Source: Aporrectodea caliginosa (Eukaryota > Annelida > Clitellata > Crassiclitellata > Lumbricidae). Taken from it: a DNA stretch of 64,000 nucleotides. A model generated the notes under the pieces. That model searched no databases. It saw only the letters and a program-made list of their open reading frames with translations, and was not told the origin of the DNA. Location of the stretch: the NCBI GenBank assembly GCA_020284085.1, contig JACEVL010000059.1, positions 555,001-619,000 of the forward strand. Direction: 5' to 3'. The number at the start of each line of letters is the position of its first letter. The stretch's first letter is position 1. The translations under genes were made by a program, and so were the position numbers. Of this stretch, positions 31,698 to 40,521 are shown one piece after another.

Positions 31698-33020
31698 TCA
31701 ATTCTTGTAATCGAACAGCACGTTTCTCGAGCGATCTATTTCCAAGATATTCTCAAACTCTGCGAATGCTATGACATTAATCGTACTCGCCAGAGCTTGA
31801 GCAAATTTCAAGTCCAAACGAATATTTCCTTGCTTGAGCAGATTGAAATGGCCACCTTCGGCTAAGTCTGCAGTTAAATCAAAGGCGTAAAGAGCATATC
31901 CTCCCGGAAAATCCTCTCTTGTTATTTGGTTGCCTTCGTCTCGCATCCACTTTCCGGTTCCCATGAACAACGAAGCGTACGCGTTTATAAACTGATTATT
32001 AGCGAAATTTAATTCCAATGGTTTCACAGATTGCTGCTGACCATCCAAGTACACTTTTAACTGTGACAGTTGCATGTGCTTAAAGTTGAAAGGATTCTTT
32101 GTATAGCTCCCGTTAAAAGCATCATTGTCAACGCATCCGATAACGAGTCTAGTGGGCAACTGGCCAGAGAAGAGACATTCTTGAGTGGCATCGAGATTAC
32201 CTCTGGGTATGGTAAAGGTTTTACAAACACCTCTTCGAATGGGGAATTTCACGTTGCCGGCTTCGAGTGCTTTTGCATGCGCCAGAAACACAGATGGACT
32301 CAGTTTTACTTTTCTAATGTACAACTTGCATTCCAAAATTCGAACTTTAAATGCAGCTCCTTGGACCGAAGACATCAAGCAGAATGCGTCTTTATTTCTC
32401 ACGAGACGTATCTTTATATTGACATCGTTAGGAAGGAAGCGATCTTGGAAGAATAGATCACTATGTATACATCCCAACATTTCAACGATATTTCCTTCGT
32501 TGGCCAATGCGCTGCGTTTCCTGAATCCGGTATTTACACCATTAGCATCGTGTGGATTGGCTTCTTCAAAATGAGTGGCAACGTCTTTGTAATACAAAGA
32601 CGACGTCAATTGTGAGCTTTTAGCTGCATCACCATAGCTTAGAAGTGTTTCCAAGTAGCTTCGATATGCATACGTATTGTTCGAGTCCGTAACAAGCGTG
32701 TCGTTTAAGGTAATGTCGACTTCGGAAAACAGACTGTGTAAGAGCAGGTTAACGGGGCCAACCTCGTCACCAGCATCAATGGCATCGTTGTTTGCTTTTA
32801 CAATTTGAGCTCTGACGTACAACTGTGAATTTGACAAGTCTATGTAGTCTTGTCCAGCTCCGGTGATACTAAATTCTATTGGATTTCCTTGAGAAATAGT
32901 TGCAATGGGGTTATATTCTACAAAGGTGCCGCTCTCTATACTGGTCTGCGTTGGAGGCACGACAAAGAGATCCAATTCACTCTTTGTGCATTCGCAAGAC
33001 TGTGGATGAACGAAAGCCAT
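31698..33020 (-). CDS. Major capsid protein (double jelly-roll type, F54H12.2-like)
   Basis: 440 residues, ATG at 33020. The N-terminus with PTQTSIESGTFVEYNP and the FSITGAGQDYIDLSNSQLYVRAQI block is the conserved start of the widespread F54H12.2-like family. That family has been assigned to Polinton major capsid proteins with a double jelly-roll fold (published prediction for Polintons). It would form the hexon-like capsomers of an icosahedral particle. No signal peptide or membrane segment. It is followed at once by the protease and preceded by the small glycine/basic protein. The fold itself is not visible in the sequence and is inferred from family membership. Confidence 0.75.
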   Translation of the reverse strand: MAFVHPQSCECTKSELDLFVVPPTQTSIESGTFVEYNPIATISQGNPIEFSITGAGQDYIDLSNSQLYVRAQIVKANNDAIDAGDEVGPVNLLLHSLFSEVDITLNDTLVTDSNNTYAYRSYLETLLSYGDAAKSSQLTSSLYYKDVATHFEEANPHDANGVNTGFRKRSALANEGNIVEMLGCIHSDLFFQDRFLPNDVNIKIRLVRNKDAFCLMSSVQGAAFKVRILECKLYIRKVKLSPSVFLAHAKALEAGNVKFPIRRGVCKTFTIPRGNLDATQECLFSGQLPTRLVIGCVDNDAFNGSYTKNPFNFKHMQLSQLKVYLDGQQQSVKPLELNFANNQFINAYASLFMGTGKWMRDEGNQITREDFPGGYALYAFDLTADLAEGGHFNLLKQGNIRLDLKFAQALASTINVIAFAEFENILEIDRSRNVLFDYKN

Positions 33021-33025
33021 GTTTG

Positions 33026-33430
33026 TTAGATCTCTCCGAATATGTCGTGCTTTACTCTTTTAGTAATTCGCTTAAGAGATCTTTTTCGCCTCTTCCTACC
33101 ACTGCCACTCTGGTTAGTGAAATCACTAGATGATGTGAATGCTTTTATACCTTCAGGAATACGTCTTTTGCTCGACTCTTTAAGTTCTTGTCCCTCTACG
33201 ACATCATTGGCAATCTGCAAACCAGTTCTCAGAAATTGTTTTCCAAAAGCCTTAGCACCTGTTTGAATGAGTGGCCAAGCGTTTCTGAAAAGACCGCTCA
33301 GAAAACTCCCCAAACCATGTCCGCGTTGCATACGAGCACCTTGGAACACGGACATTCCGTTACCGCTCTGATTCAAATAATAATCTTCATAGTCGAGTCT
33401 ACTCGCATCGCAACAAAATTGTTTTTTCAT
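33026..33430 (-). CDS. Small glycine-rich/basic virion protein (pVI/pX-like)
   Basis: 134 residues. The N-terminal part has a Gly/Arg-containing region (ARMQRGHGLGSFLSGLFRNA) and an amphipathic stretch with AFGKQFLRTGLQIANDVVEG. The C-terminus is strongly basic (GRKRRKRSLKRITKRVK). This layout recurs in Polinton and adintovirus-type elements next to the capsid gene and resembles adenovirus core or pVI-type precursor proteins processed by the viral protease. The start ATG overlaps the stop of the upstream gene by 4 bp (ATGA). The function, DNA or membrane interaction inside the capsid, is inferred. Confidence 0.6.
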   Translation of the reverse strand: MKKQFCCDASRLDYEDYYLNQSGNGMSVFQGARMQRGHGLGSFLSGLFRNAWPLIQTGAKAFGKQFLRTGLQIANDVVEGQELKESSKRRIPEGIKAFTSSSDFTNQSGSGRKRRKRSLKRITKRVKHDIFGEI

Positions 33431-34239
33431 TGTAGATGATATGGTATTTTGCAGCGTCTGAAATGTAGTGTCACAATCACCTTCCCGTATTCAAATGGAA
33501 TTGGATTGCCAGTGTCGCTTCTTATATCAATTTCCAAAGAATCAAAACTTTTAAGCTGCAGAGGCACATATAGAGGTTTTTCGTATATCGTATTCACAGT
33601 CTGGCCACCTTTTTCAGTTACGCGAACTATGCGAAGTAATGGAGCTTTTGTATCACCGACTGAAACGTGCTCTAAGACGTTGCAATAGACGTACATGGAA
33701 GAAAAACCACGATTGATGTCGCATGCGTTTGTACCTTTCCAATCCCAATTGCTATCATCTTCGTTTTCAATTGGGTTCTGACGACCACCGATACCCAACA
33801 TAGAGCATAATGTTGGAGAGAAACTTACACGTGACATTGCTGATAAATCTGCATTGAGACGCTTCGTTATAGGATTATACATGAACCTTGGATACGATTC
33901 ATATTTGCCTCCACAGGCTGCTTCTTTTATAAGGACATTTATCGAATCTACTAAATCAGATGGGGTTTCGTAATATCCAGGCGATAGACGCAGTGTCTTA
34001 GACATAGAACTTCGCGGTTTATCATCGACAATTTTGCCCATTTGTAAATAAGTAAATCTACCTTCCATTTTTTCTAAATTAGACCAGCTATGTTGATATT
34101 GAATTTCCACCAAACCAACCTCCCATTCACCAGTCAACGATATTGCATTCGCTAATCTCGTTGTATAATGTGTAAGAGTGTTATTGGGATAGTAAAGCAT
34201 AGAGCTGTTACTAGGCAACGTAAGGTAAAAATGCGCCAT
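33427..34239 (-). CDS. Putative minor capsid (penton-like) protein
   Basis: 270 residues, ATG at 34239. The N-terminus (FYLTLPSNSSMLYYPNNTL, then VGLVEIQYQHSW) is characteristic of a conserved protein of F54H12-type Polinton elements that lies beside the major capsid gene. Length and position fit the single jelly-roll minor capsid or vertex protein. No catalytic motif or membrane segment is seen. A TATA-like sequence lies about 25-30 bp upstream (minus-strand GTATATAGGG near 34265), so the capsid group may have its own promoter. An alternative is a spike or other structural protein; the role is inferred from context. Confidence 0.6.
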   Translation of the reverse strand: MAHFYLTLPSNSSMLYYPNNTLTHYTTRLANAISLTGEWEVGLVEIQYQHSWSNLEKMEGRFTYLQMGKIVDDKPRSSMSKTLRLSPGYYETPSDLVDSINVLIKEAACGGKYESYPRFMYNPITKRLNADLSAMSRVSFSPTLCSMLGIGGRQNPIENEDDSNWDWKGTNACDINRGFSSMYVYCNVLEHVSVGDTKAPLLRIVRVTEKGGQTVNTIYEKPLYVPLQLKSFDSLEIDIRSDTGNPIPFEYGKVIVTLHFRRCKIPYHLQ

Positions 34240-34304
34240 TCTATAGCTTGAGAGAAACGACCCTATATACGCGATATACTTTACGAAACTGAACTCGTGA
34301 ACGA

Positions 34305-35339
34305 CTACAGATCGAATATATCAGATGTCCATGAGTTGAAATTGTTGTCGTAACCCTTCCACTTTACGAAATATTCGGTTTTGCCGGCGCGCTTGCGACT
34401 CTTTAAAACTTTTTCGATTTTGTAAACGTCGTCTTTTTTCAAAATCTGTTGCAACTCGGGTTCGTAGAATTTACCCTTTAACGTCTCACCATTAAGATCA
34501 CGCAGTTCATATGTTATGGGATCGGTGGGTATTCGAGCAATGATTACGAAAATTTCTTCCGACCAGCTCGGTAAGTATCCCTTCTTGAATGCAATTCTAG
34601 CTTTACATATTCGTACCTTATCACCCACGCTATATCTCCACTTTGTCGGTCGTTTCTTTTCACCGTACAAACGCTTTCTTATAAGGGCTTCATTCTCCAT
34701 AGTCACACGACTGGGTACCATGCCTATGCTACGGTGGTAAGTGTTGTTGTACGAAAGCAGCAAGTCTTGTAAAACATCGACATAGCGATACGTATTCGTG
34801 TGAGTAAAATATTTCCACATTTTCGTTTTAAGCGTTCGATTAAATCTTTCGACTATAGAAGCCTTTATATCGTCATTTTCGCTGGTGTAAAAGCGAATGG
34901 CCTTATCGCGCAGCATGGATTGAAAATTTCTATTGAGAAACTCGGTTCCTTTATCTGTCTGTAAATGTGCAGGGTGTCTATCTACAAGAAACGACTTAAA
35001 GGCATCCGTCAACTCTGTACCACCCTTTGTTTTCAACGGAATCGCCCACGCGTACTTGGAAAAAACATCTATACAGGTTAATATATATTTATTGCCATCA
35101 TTATGTTTTGACAATGCAGAAAGATCTACAAGATCAGCCTGCCACAAGTCGTCTATACCAACGGTAAAAGTTCTTCGTCGTCTAAAATTTAATCTTGTTG
35201 GTTTATGTAAGGTGTAAGCGTCTTGCTCGCGCAACCAAGTTTTAATATCCTTATTTTTAAATTCTCCATTAACATGTCTTTGAAACGTCGCAACTCCGCC
35301 AAAACTACCAGCTTGTTTAGGATCGAAATACGATTCCAT
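34305..35339 (-). CDS. RVE-family integrase with C-terminal chromodomain (F54H12.3-like)
   Basis: 344 residues from the ATG at 35339, which overlaps the previous stop by one base (TGATG). It inserts the element by the retroviral-type DDE reaction. Catalytic residues: D69 in LWQAD, D129 in LQTDKGTEF and E164 in ASIVERFNR, i.e. a D,D-34-E spacing. The N-terminal YFDPKQAGSFGG and YTLHKP motifs are typical of Polinton and F54H12.3-like integrases. A chromodomain at about 305-344 (YFVKWKGY..NFNSW) may steer insertion to particular chromatin, as in chromoviruses. The zinc-binding HHCC module is short or absent at the N-terminus. The frame is intact; the 6-bp target duplication agrees with this enzyme class. 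Confidence 0.9.
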   Translation of the reverse strand: MESYFDPKQAGSFGGVATFQRHVNGEFKNKDIKTWLREQDAYTLHKPTRLNFRRRRTFTVGIDDLWQADLVDLSALSKHNDGNKYILTCIDVFSKYAWAIPLKTKGGTELTDAFKSFLVDRHPAHLQTDKGTEFLNRNFQSMLRDKAIRFYTSENDDIKASIVERFNRTLKTKMWKYFTHTNTYRYVDVLQDLLLSYNNTYHRSIGMVPSRVTMENEALIRKRLYGEKKRPTKWRYSVGDKVRICKARIAFKKGYLPSWSEEIFVIIARIPTDPITYELRDLNGETLKGKFYEPELQQILKKDDVYKIEKVLKSRKRAGKTEYFVKWKGYDNNFNSWTSDIFDL

Positions 35340-35995
35340 CAGTAGTGTACCCACTTTGGTAGACTTTCTAGCCTTTCTCGTTTACGACTCGGTGTAACTG
35401 GTGGAGTTTCATCGGTGGAAGCATTAATATACGCCCAACGATCTTGGTTACCGATTAGTTCGTGAGGGATATTTGAGTCTTTCAAAGCGTCAGCCAGCTG
35501 TCTCCAGCCTGTTGGAAGTGAAGACGTCGTTCTTTTTCTGAGCAGATCGTTGACCAAGTCCACAGCATGCGTCTTTGGAATAGTCGCATTCTTCAAAACG
35601 AGTTCTCCCTTTGAGTTCCAACGAATATCGGGATTGACATTCATGTGAGTTAACAACCTAGAAGCCAGACTTTTCCATTTCTTTGGAACTGATTCCAACA
35701 CTTCGTGTTCTATAAGTCTCGAATAGTCGAGTGCTGGTGGTTTAGCGCCCTGGGCGGCGGCGGCGGCGGCGGCATCCCCAGATTCGAACTTGGTTATAAC
35801 GTTAGGTTTATCCAGATTCAAATAGCGACTTAAACTGTTCGAGTACAATTTTGCTTTATCATCGTCTGCAATGTTCCGATGAAGTATCTCGTACATTTCT
35901 CCGTCTAATTTCGATAGAGTTTTATCTAACATAGTTTCCTTCCATTTCTCAATTTGTCGTGGTTCTACTAAAACCATCTTTTTCGTATGCTCCAT
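35339..35995 (-). CDS. Conserved Polinton-type protein of unknown function
   Basis: 218 residues, ATG at 35993-35995, one base after the previous stop. It has an acidic/basic helical N-terminal part (EKWKETMLDKTLSKLDGEMY), a short alanine run from GCC/GCG repeats (about residues 76-81), and a conserved C-terminal half with VPKKWKSLASRLLTHMN, NSKGELV and DLVNDLLRKR. The same block order recurs between integrase and the basic protein in other F54H12-type elements (recognised from memory, not searched). No enzymatic motif is visible. It may be a scaffold, core or terminal protein; none of these can be decided here. Confidence 0.55.
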   Translation of the reverse strand: MEHTKKMVLVEPRQIEKWKETMLDKTLSKLDGEMYEILHRNIADDDKAKLYSNSLSRYLNLDKPNVITKFESGDAAAAAAAQGAKPPALDYSRLIEHEVLESVPKKWKSLASRLLTHMNVNPDIRWNSKGELVLKNATIPKTHAVDLVNDLLRKRTTSSLPTGWRQLADALKDSNIPHELIGNQDRWAYINASTDETPPVTPSRKRERLESLPKWVHY

Positions 35996-35996
35996 A

Positions 35997-36326
35997 CTAT
36001 ATTTTATTGCTTAGCAGTGTACCGAGGAAGGAAAGCACGGGTGTTAGCAGCGCACCTAAGAAACCACCAGATTGTACGATTCGTCTCTTAATCTTCTGAC
36101 GAGTTTTCTTAGAAGTTAATTTTCTGAGCTTCTGTTTGAATCGACTCAGTCTAGTCTTCTGAGCTTCCTTCAACGGAACATTCCCTTTTAAGACGTTGAG
36201 CGCGCATTCGCAAAGACAACACAAGAGAGTCTGTTTGCAATTCTTCATAATCTTTTTCCTCATTTTGGGCGAAGCTTCTTTAAGCAGCTTCAACTCTAGA
36301 AAATTCTTCATCAGCCTTGTTGACAT
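35997..36326 (-). CDS. Basic protein with C-terminal hydrophobic segment
   Basis: 109 residues, ATG at 36326. The middle is very basic (RLSRFKQKLRKLTSKKTRQK) and ends in a Gly-rich step (VQSGGFLG) followed by a hydrophobic tail (ALLTPVLSFLGTLLSN). The combination is conserved in Polinton-type elements and would suit a DNA- or membrane-interacting virion protein. The SGG step could be a site for the element's own protease, because adenain-type enzymes favour Gly-Gly or Gly-X-Gly sites (inference). Cysteines in the N-terminal third (TLLCCLCECAL) are unusual. Confidence 0.5.
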   Translation of the reverse strand: MSTRLMKNFLELKLLKEASPKMRKKIMKNCKQTLLCCLCECALNVLKGNVPLKEAQKTRLSRFKQKLRKLTSKKTRQKIKRRIVQSGGFLGALLTPVLSFLGTLLSNKI

Positions 36327-36369
36327 TTTTGCAGTGAATGACGTGACGAAGATTTACGTGGTCTTATAT

Positions 36370-36984
36370 TCATTTCCTCATGTAGACATAATGCGTTTCG
36401 CCTGGGAATATATTGGTTCTCAATCTACATCTCTCGTCTGATGCAGCTGTCAGATCGACTAGAAGATAGCCAAACGGCACCATAGTCGCATCTGCAAATG
36501 CTTCTATCATAAATTGTGATTTTCCAGGAAACATCTGTCTGGCCAAATTTGCAACTTGCGTTGAATCTCTAACATTCTTGAAAAGAACTAGATAATGAGC
36601 ATTCAAACTTATTGTTCTCATATGTTTGTTGTTATAAAATAGATTTTGAGTCAGGTATAATATAGAAACATTTCTATGGTGACTGATTTTCGTGAATAGC
36701 ATGGTTACACGCTGGTCCGTTTCCGCCATTAAATCGTCCAGCACAAGAAGAGTGCTCTCTTTTCCATCGAAAATATTCAAGTCTGGAAGTCCCTCGTGAA
36801 ACTGAATTTGTGGATACTTATCAAAAATTTCTTGATAGATGCCATAGCACCACATTACTTTATGGATTGTCGGCTTCACCATATGAGGCAAATGATCTAT
36901 AAAACGCAGAGTAAATTGCGTTTTGCCGCAGCCCGAGGGGCCACTAACTATAGCCGAGAAAGGATGTGTCCAACTGACGTCCAT
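36370..36984 (-). CDS. FtsK/HerA-type (A32-like) genome-packaging ATPase
   Basis: 204 residues, ATG at 36984, first gene of the minus-strand series. Walker A is GPSGCGKT at residues 15-22 and Walker B is LLVLDD at 79-84. The downstream RNVSILYLTQNLF segment is the usual sensor-like region. These enzymes pump viral DNA into preformed capsids (family knowledge) and are part of the Polinton core set. The size is normal for the family. Expression probably starts at the divergent TATA element 37019-37028 shared with the RING gene. Confidence 0.85.
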   Translation of the reverse strand: MDVSWTHPFSAIVSGPSGCGKTQFTLRFIDHLPHMVKPTIHKVMWCYGIYQEIFDKYPQIQFHEGLPDLNIFDGKESTLLVLDDLMAETDQRVTMLFTKISHHRNVSILYLTQNLFYNNKHMRTISLNAHYLVLFKNVRDSTQVANLARQMFPGKSQFMIEAFADATMVPFGYLLVDLTAASDERCRLRTNIFPGETHYVYMRK

Positions 36985-37018
36985 TGTAGAAACTGATAGA
37001 AAGTTATAACAGGTTCGA

Positions 37019-37028
37019 TTTATATAAG
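37019..37028. promoter_or_regulatory. Divergent TATA element between ATPase and RING genes
   Basis: TTTATATAAG reads as TATATAAG on the plus strand (37021-37028) and TATATAAA on the minus strand (from 37026). It lies 42 bp before the ATPase ATG and at the usual distance from a RING-gene start near 37050. A divergent promoter is inferred. Confidence 0.45.
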
Positions 37029-37184
37029 CAGAAGGAGAAATACAAACTAAACGTTGAGCTCTACCGCTCAGTCATACTTTATGGATTGTCGGCTTGTCGA
37101 CTTATAACCGTTGATGCATTTAAATGTGAAATTTCAGAAGCCTGTGGTCATTATACGTCGAGTGGTCAACGTCGTTACACGAAA

Positions 37185-37631
37185 ATGTGTTTCAAGCACG
37201 TCAAGGAGGAGCTTATTCAGATGTTTGAGCAACCGTCGAACGATGATTGCCCTTGCTGTGTAGACGAAGTCGATGGGAGTGAAGAGCACATATTAAAGCC
37301 ATCTAACCATTCTCCGTCGAAAGAAACGAGTCGTATTCAGTGCTGTCAGTTTGATGTCTGTGGAAATTATCGCTGTTTGTGTGAAATTTGTACACCAGAA
37401 GCAGATGGAAACGAAGAGAACTCAAGGGCCTACCGCCTATCTCGTCTTAAGACTGAGAATGAAAAGTTTAAGACTTCTGTGATTTGTAGAAATTGCAAAT
37501 CGAATAACGTAGAAATTCTGGCGTTGCCTTGCACGCATGTCGTAACCTGTGAGAAGTGTGCAGACATTTTGGATAAATGTCCATTGTGTGATGCGAGAGT
37601 TCTCGGAACCGTACGAATATACATGGCTTAA
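37185..37631 (+). CDS. IAP-type RING-finger protein
   Basis: 148 residues from the first in-frame ATG (37185). The open frame extends upstream to 36990 without another ATG, so a spliced leader exon or loss of the original start is possible; TTTCAG at 37133-37138 could be an acceptor. The C-terminus is a C3HC4 RING (CRNC, LPCTHVVTCEKC, KCPLC) followed by RVLGTVRIYMA, the tail of IAP-type E3 ubiquitin ligases needed for dimerisation. A cysteine-rich middle (CPCC; CCQFDVCGNYRCLCEIC) may bind zinc but is not a BIR domain. Viral IAP and RING proteins block apoptosis or redirect ubiquitination; that role here is inference. It is the only plus-strand gene and ends 15 bp before the right repeat. Confidence 0.7.
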   Translation: MCFKHVKEELIQMFEQPSNDDCPCCVDEVDGSEEHILKPSNHSPSKETSRIQCCQFDVCGNYRCLCEICTPEADGNEENSRAYRLSRLKTENEKFKTSVICRNCKSNNVEILALPCTHVVTCEKCADILDKCPLCDARVLGTVRIYMA

Positions 37632-37646
37632 TATTCTACCTTTGGC

Positions 37647-38403
37647 CATTCATAGAGCTAGAAACAAAACAGTTAATGCCATTGCAAATATGTTAACTTT
37701 GGACACTGGTCTTAACGACTATCTGGTTCATAATTTTGTGTGTAACAGTTTAATGTAGTGATGCTGTGTTTCTACTCAATAAAGTTTGATTAAATTCATG
37801 TCTTTTCGTGTTTGGTAGATAGATTATTATAGACAATGAAAGATAGTCGATAGTATGTGTGAGTGTGACGTCAATCCCTAATGATGCCCTTATTCTATAA
37901 TTCACAGAGTTGCAAGCTCATTGGATGTCTGTAGAAACTCCAAAAAGCAATGGCCTACAGTGTAAATGGCGATGATTGTCTATGTGGCCATGTGAGTGAA
38001 AGGCCCAAAACAATATGCATGTTGATTGCGCGTATTACAAAAACCTCTCAATTTGTGTTTAGGGAATATTCAAAGCCCTTGTAGCGCCAATGGAGGGGTC
38101 TAAATTTGATGTAGGCAGCTGCTGTGGCTCACACCCAAAAATAATTGCCACTTTGGAGGGGGAGGGGTAGGCACACGCATGCCCTACGCACGCCCCCTCA
38201 AAGAAGAGCAACCCTTGAAAAGAACTTTGCCCAGGTTTAATGGCAGTCTGTTTCTGGCTGAGGCGGTCGTTTGACCTTTGACCTCCAAAACGGATATTAC
38301 CAGCGCATTTTCGTTTCAGTTTTCAGAAAAACTGATATTAGTAGCGCGTAATTCATCGATGACGTCATAAACTGATATTACTAATGGCAGTTAGCTTACT
38401 ACT
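37647..38403. repeat. Right terminal inverted repeat
   Basis: Mirror of 30598-31354. It carries a non-functional copy of the protease C-terminus on the plus strand (RARNKTVNA onward), AATAAA (37778-37783) that would end the RING transcript, TGACGTCA at 37866-37873 and 38360-38367, and the reverse DR1 at 38272-38284. Confidence 0.92.
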
Positions 38404-38528
38404 AACAAGAATAATAATGTTAGCCGTTTGGGGACATAATTATTAAATACAAAAAGTATCGTAATCGCAATATCGAGATTTAAAAGGCGCCCAATGACTA
38501 AATCGCTTAACCTAGCTTATTATATATA
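38404..38528. repeat. Right target duplication and continuation of the target repeat
   Basis: AACAAG at 38404-38409, then AATAATAATGTTAG and GGCGCCCAATGACTAAATC, which continue the repeat interrupted at 30368. Compare 4770-4815 and 55808-55875. Confidence 0.75.
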
Positions 38529-39684
38529 CAGGGTGCGGCCGAAAAAAATACCCCATTACGAAAATTGCGATTTCTCGAAAACCGCTGAATATTTTGTTAC
38601 AAATATTTTCATTCTTATTCATAACATATTTTTGCATATTATTTGAAAATTTTATGTCAGTATCTTTATATTTGTGATCATGACACCAGGCAGAAGAAAG
38701 AACTGCATTTTTTCAACTGAACACGGCATTCACGAAATAGGAAATCATATTTTTACATAAAGTAGCCTGCGGTGTGCCATAATTACGATGAACAGATCTT
38801 TTACATCAATCCACCCATTAATAATCAAAACAACCGCGTATGGGCGAAGACGAAAAAAGCCGATATCCATCCAAGCCGTCTGTTGGTCGAGAGAGCCAAG
38901 TTCTCTCCCCACATCATGGTTTCTGCAGGTGTCAGCTATGAGGGTAAGGGACGCTTGCATTTCATTGACGAGAAGGCCAAAGTCAATGCTAAGTACTACG
39001 TGGAGAATCTTTTGCCTAAGCTTGTCGATGACTGTCTTGGGAAATCAGTTCATTTTGCAGCAAGATGGAGCGCCCGCTCACGGCGCAAAGCTGGCCCAAG
39101 ATTGGTTAACAAGTCACTGCCCGGACTTCATCGACAAGAATTCATGGCCGCCAAATTCCCCAGATTTGAACCCACTCGACTATGCTGTCTGGGGTGCAAT
39201 GCTTGAGACCTACAACAAACTTACCACAAAGCCGAAGAACATTCCTGAACTGAAAAATACGCTGCAAATCATCTGGCATGACTTGCCACTTGAGACCATT
39301 CAGAAGTCTGTTCTGGGCTTTCGAAAACGTCTGCAAGCTTGCATAAAAGCAAACGGCGGTCACTTCGAACATTCCTTGCACAAAACTTAACACTTGGCCT
39401 AATCTTGCCAATAACAAGAAGTAACCTTGAACCTTGTTGCATTACTGTTTGCGTCGTTGCTTTGTTACTTATTGCTGTCAGTAACTGTCTGTTGAAACGA
39501 AAATGACATTGTTTCACTTCAGGGTTACACCATTTTGGTTTTCATGATTCGAATTTCATTAGATTTAGCAAAGCTGTGGATAGATATGTGTCAAATAGAC
39601 TGGCGAAGTTTTGTAACAAAATGTTTAGCGGTTTTCGAGAAATCTCAATTTTCGTAATGGGGTATTTTTTTCGGCCGCACCCTG
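38529..39684 (+). mobile_element. Tc1/mariner-type element, 1,156 bp
   Basis: Ends CAGGGTGCGGCCGAAAAAAA at 38529 and the inverse at 39684, inverted repeats of about 74 bp with three or four mismatches, flanked by TA steps in TATATA. The length is below that of an autonomous copy, and the transposase gene inside is broken. Confidence 0.9.
38772..39390 (+). pseudogene. Mariner-type DDE transposase, N-terminally deleted and frameshifted
   Basis: The first frame (38772 to about 39050) reads YDEQIFYINPPINNQN and HIMVSAGVSYEGKGR and includes the first catalytic aspartate. The frame then shifts near 39045-39060 and continues in the other frame as LQQDGAPAHGAKLAQDWL, WPPNSPDLNPLDYAVW and the C-terminal LGFRKRLQACIKANGGH, with stop at 39388-39390. 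Catalytic D2 is in QQDGAPAH and D3 in SPDLNPLD. The DNA-binding helix-turn-helix region is missing. The product cannot be active as it stands. Confidence 0.8.
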
Positions 39685-39686
39685 TA

Positions 39687-40479
39687 TATACTAGCAGTTT
39701 TACCCGGCGTTCGCCCGGGTTTTCCTCAGCGCCCGTGTATTTGAATTTAACGACATCTTCGTCAACGCCTGTGAATTTGAATTTAACGATGTGAAAATTT
39801 TTCGTGTGTCCCTCTGGCGAATTTACGCGCTGGCTTGAAATTTGTTTAATATCAACTCTATGTAATATATACTCCCATGCATTTGATGGCATTGAAACTA
39901 TGACCATATCGAAACTTAAAATGTCCAAATATCGGAATTTAAAGTAAATTTCGAGTTGAAATATAGTTGGGTTGAGATCTATAGAAATTCAAATGAAAAC
40001 GTTCGTTAAAAATTTCGTATCGCTAAGGTGTTGCATTGGCGAATCTTTAAGTCCGATTACCTAGAAATTCTTCCGTGGTTCCCACTTCTGATGTTAAATC
40101 AACGGTCAACGTGATTGGTTGCGAATCAGAGCGTTGACCTATATGCTACGTGTGACGTAAGATTGCATATTTAATTAGCATGCGTGACGTGAACAAAATT
40201 TAATGGCCTTACTATGGCCATGGTGTAAGAGACCGGTATTGAGATAATATAGCCTCGTCGAAAAGTTGGAAATTTAAAATGGCCATATATCGGCGTTTAA
40301 ATAAAATTGCGAACTGAAAATAGTCGCGTTGAATTAGACGTTGCGTAATAATGTTTTGTAAATTTTTTTCAAATCGCTAAACCGTTCCGTTTCGGAGCCT
40401 TTAGCCGGACAGCGAAACATACATACATACATACATACATACGGAAGGACATCGTAAACAGACTAAGAATTATAATATA

Positions 40480-40521
<42 letters not shown>

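Larger units (their letters stand above)
30369..38403. mobile_element. Polinton/Maverick-type virus-like element lacking PolB
   Basis: 8,035 bp from AGTAGTAAGC to GCTTACTACT, flanked by a 6-bp target duplication AACAAG, the duplication size known for Polintons. Terminal inverted repeats of 757 bp (30598-31354 and 37647-38403) are near-identical. At the left end the outermost 229 bp are present twice in tandem (30369-30597, then 30598 onward). Inside are eight minus-strand genes and one plus-strand gene, intact and nearly contiguous. ATPase, cysteine protease, capsid-like proteins and RVE integrase are the Polinton core; protein-primed PolB, normally over 3 kb, is absent and there is no room for it. 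The genes match the F54H12-type set known from invertebrate genomes. Confidence 0.93.

Noticed and set aside
32070..32574. Plus-strand frames of about 128 residues inside the capsid gene
   Set aside because: Antisense shadows of the minus-strand capsid frame, with no recognisable domain.
35340..35354. Upstream GTG as the integrase start
   Set aside because: The ATG at 35339 overlaps the previous stop in the same tight way as the neighbouring genes, and eukaryotic translation favours it.
37637..37758. Second protease gene at the right end of the Polinton
   Set aside because: It is only the C-terminal 36 codons, present because the inverted repeat extends into the protease gene; the catalytic residues are missing.
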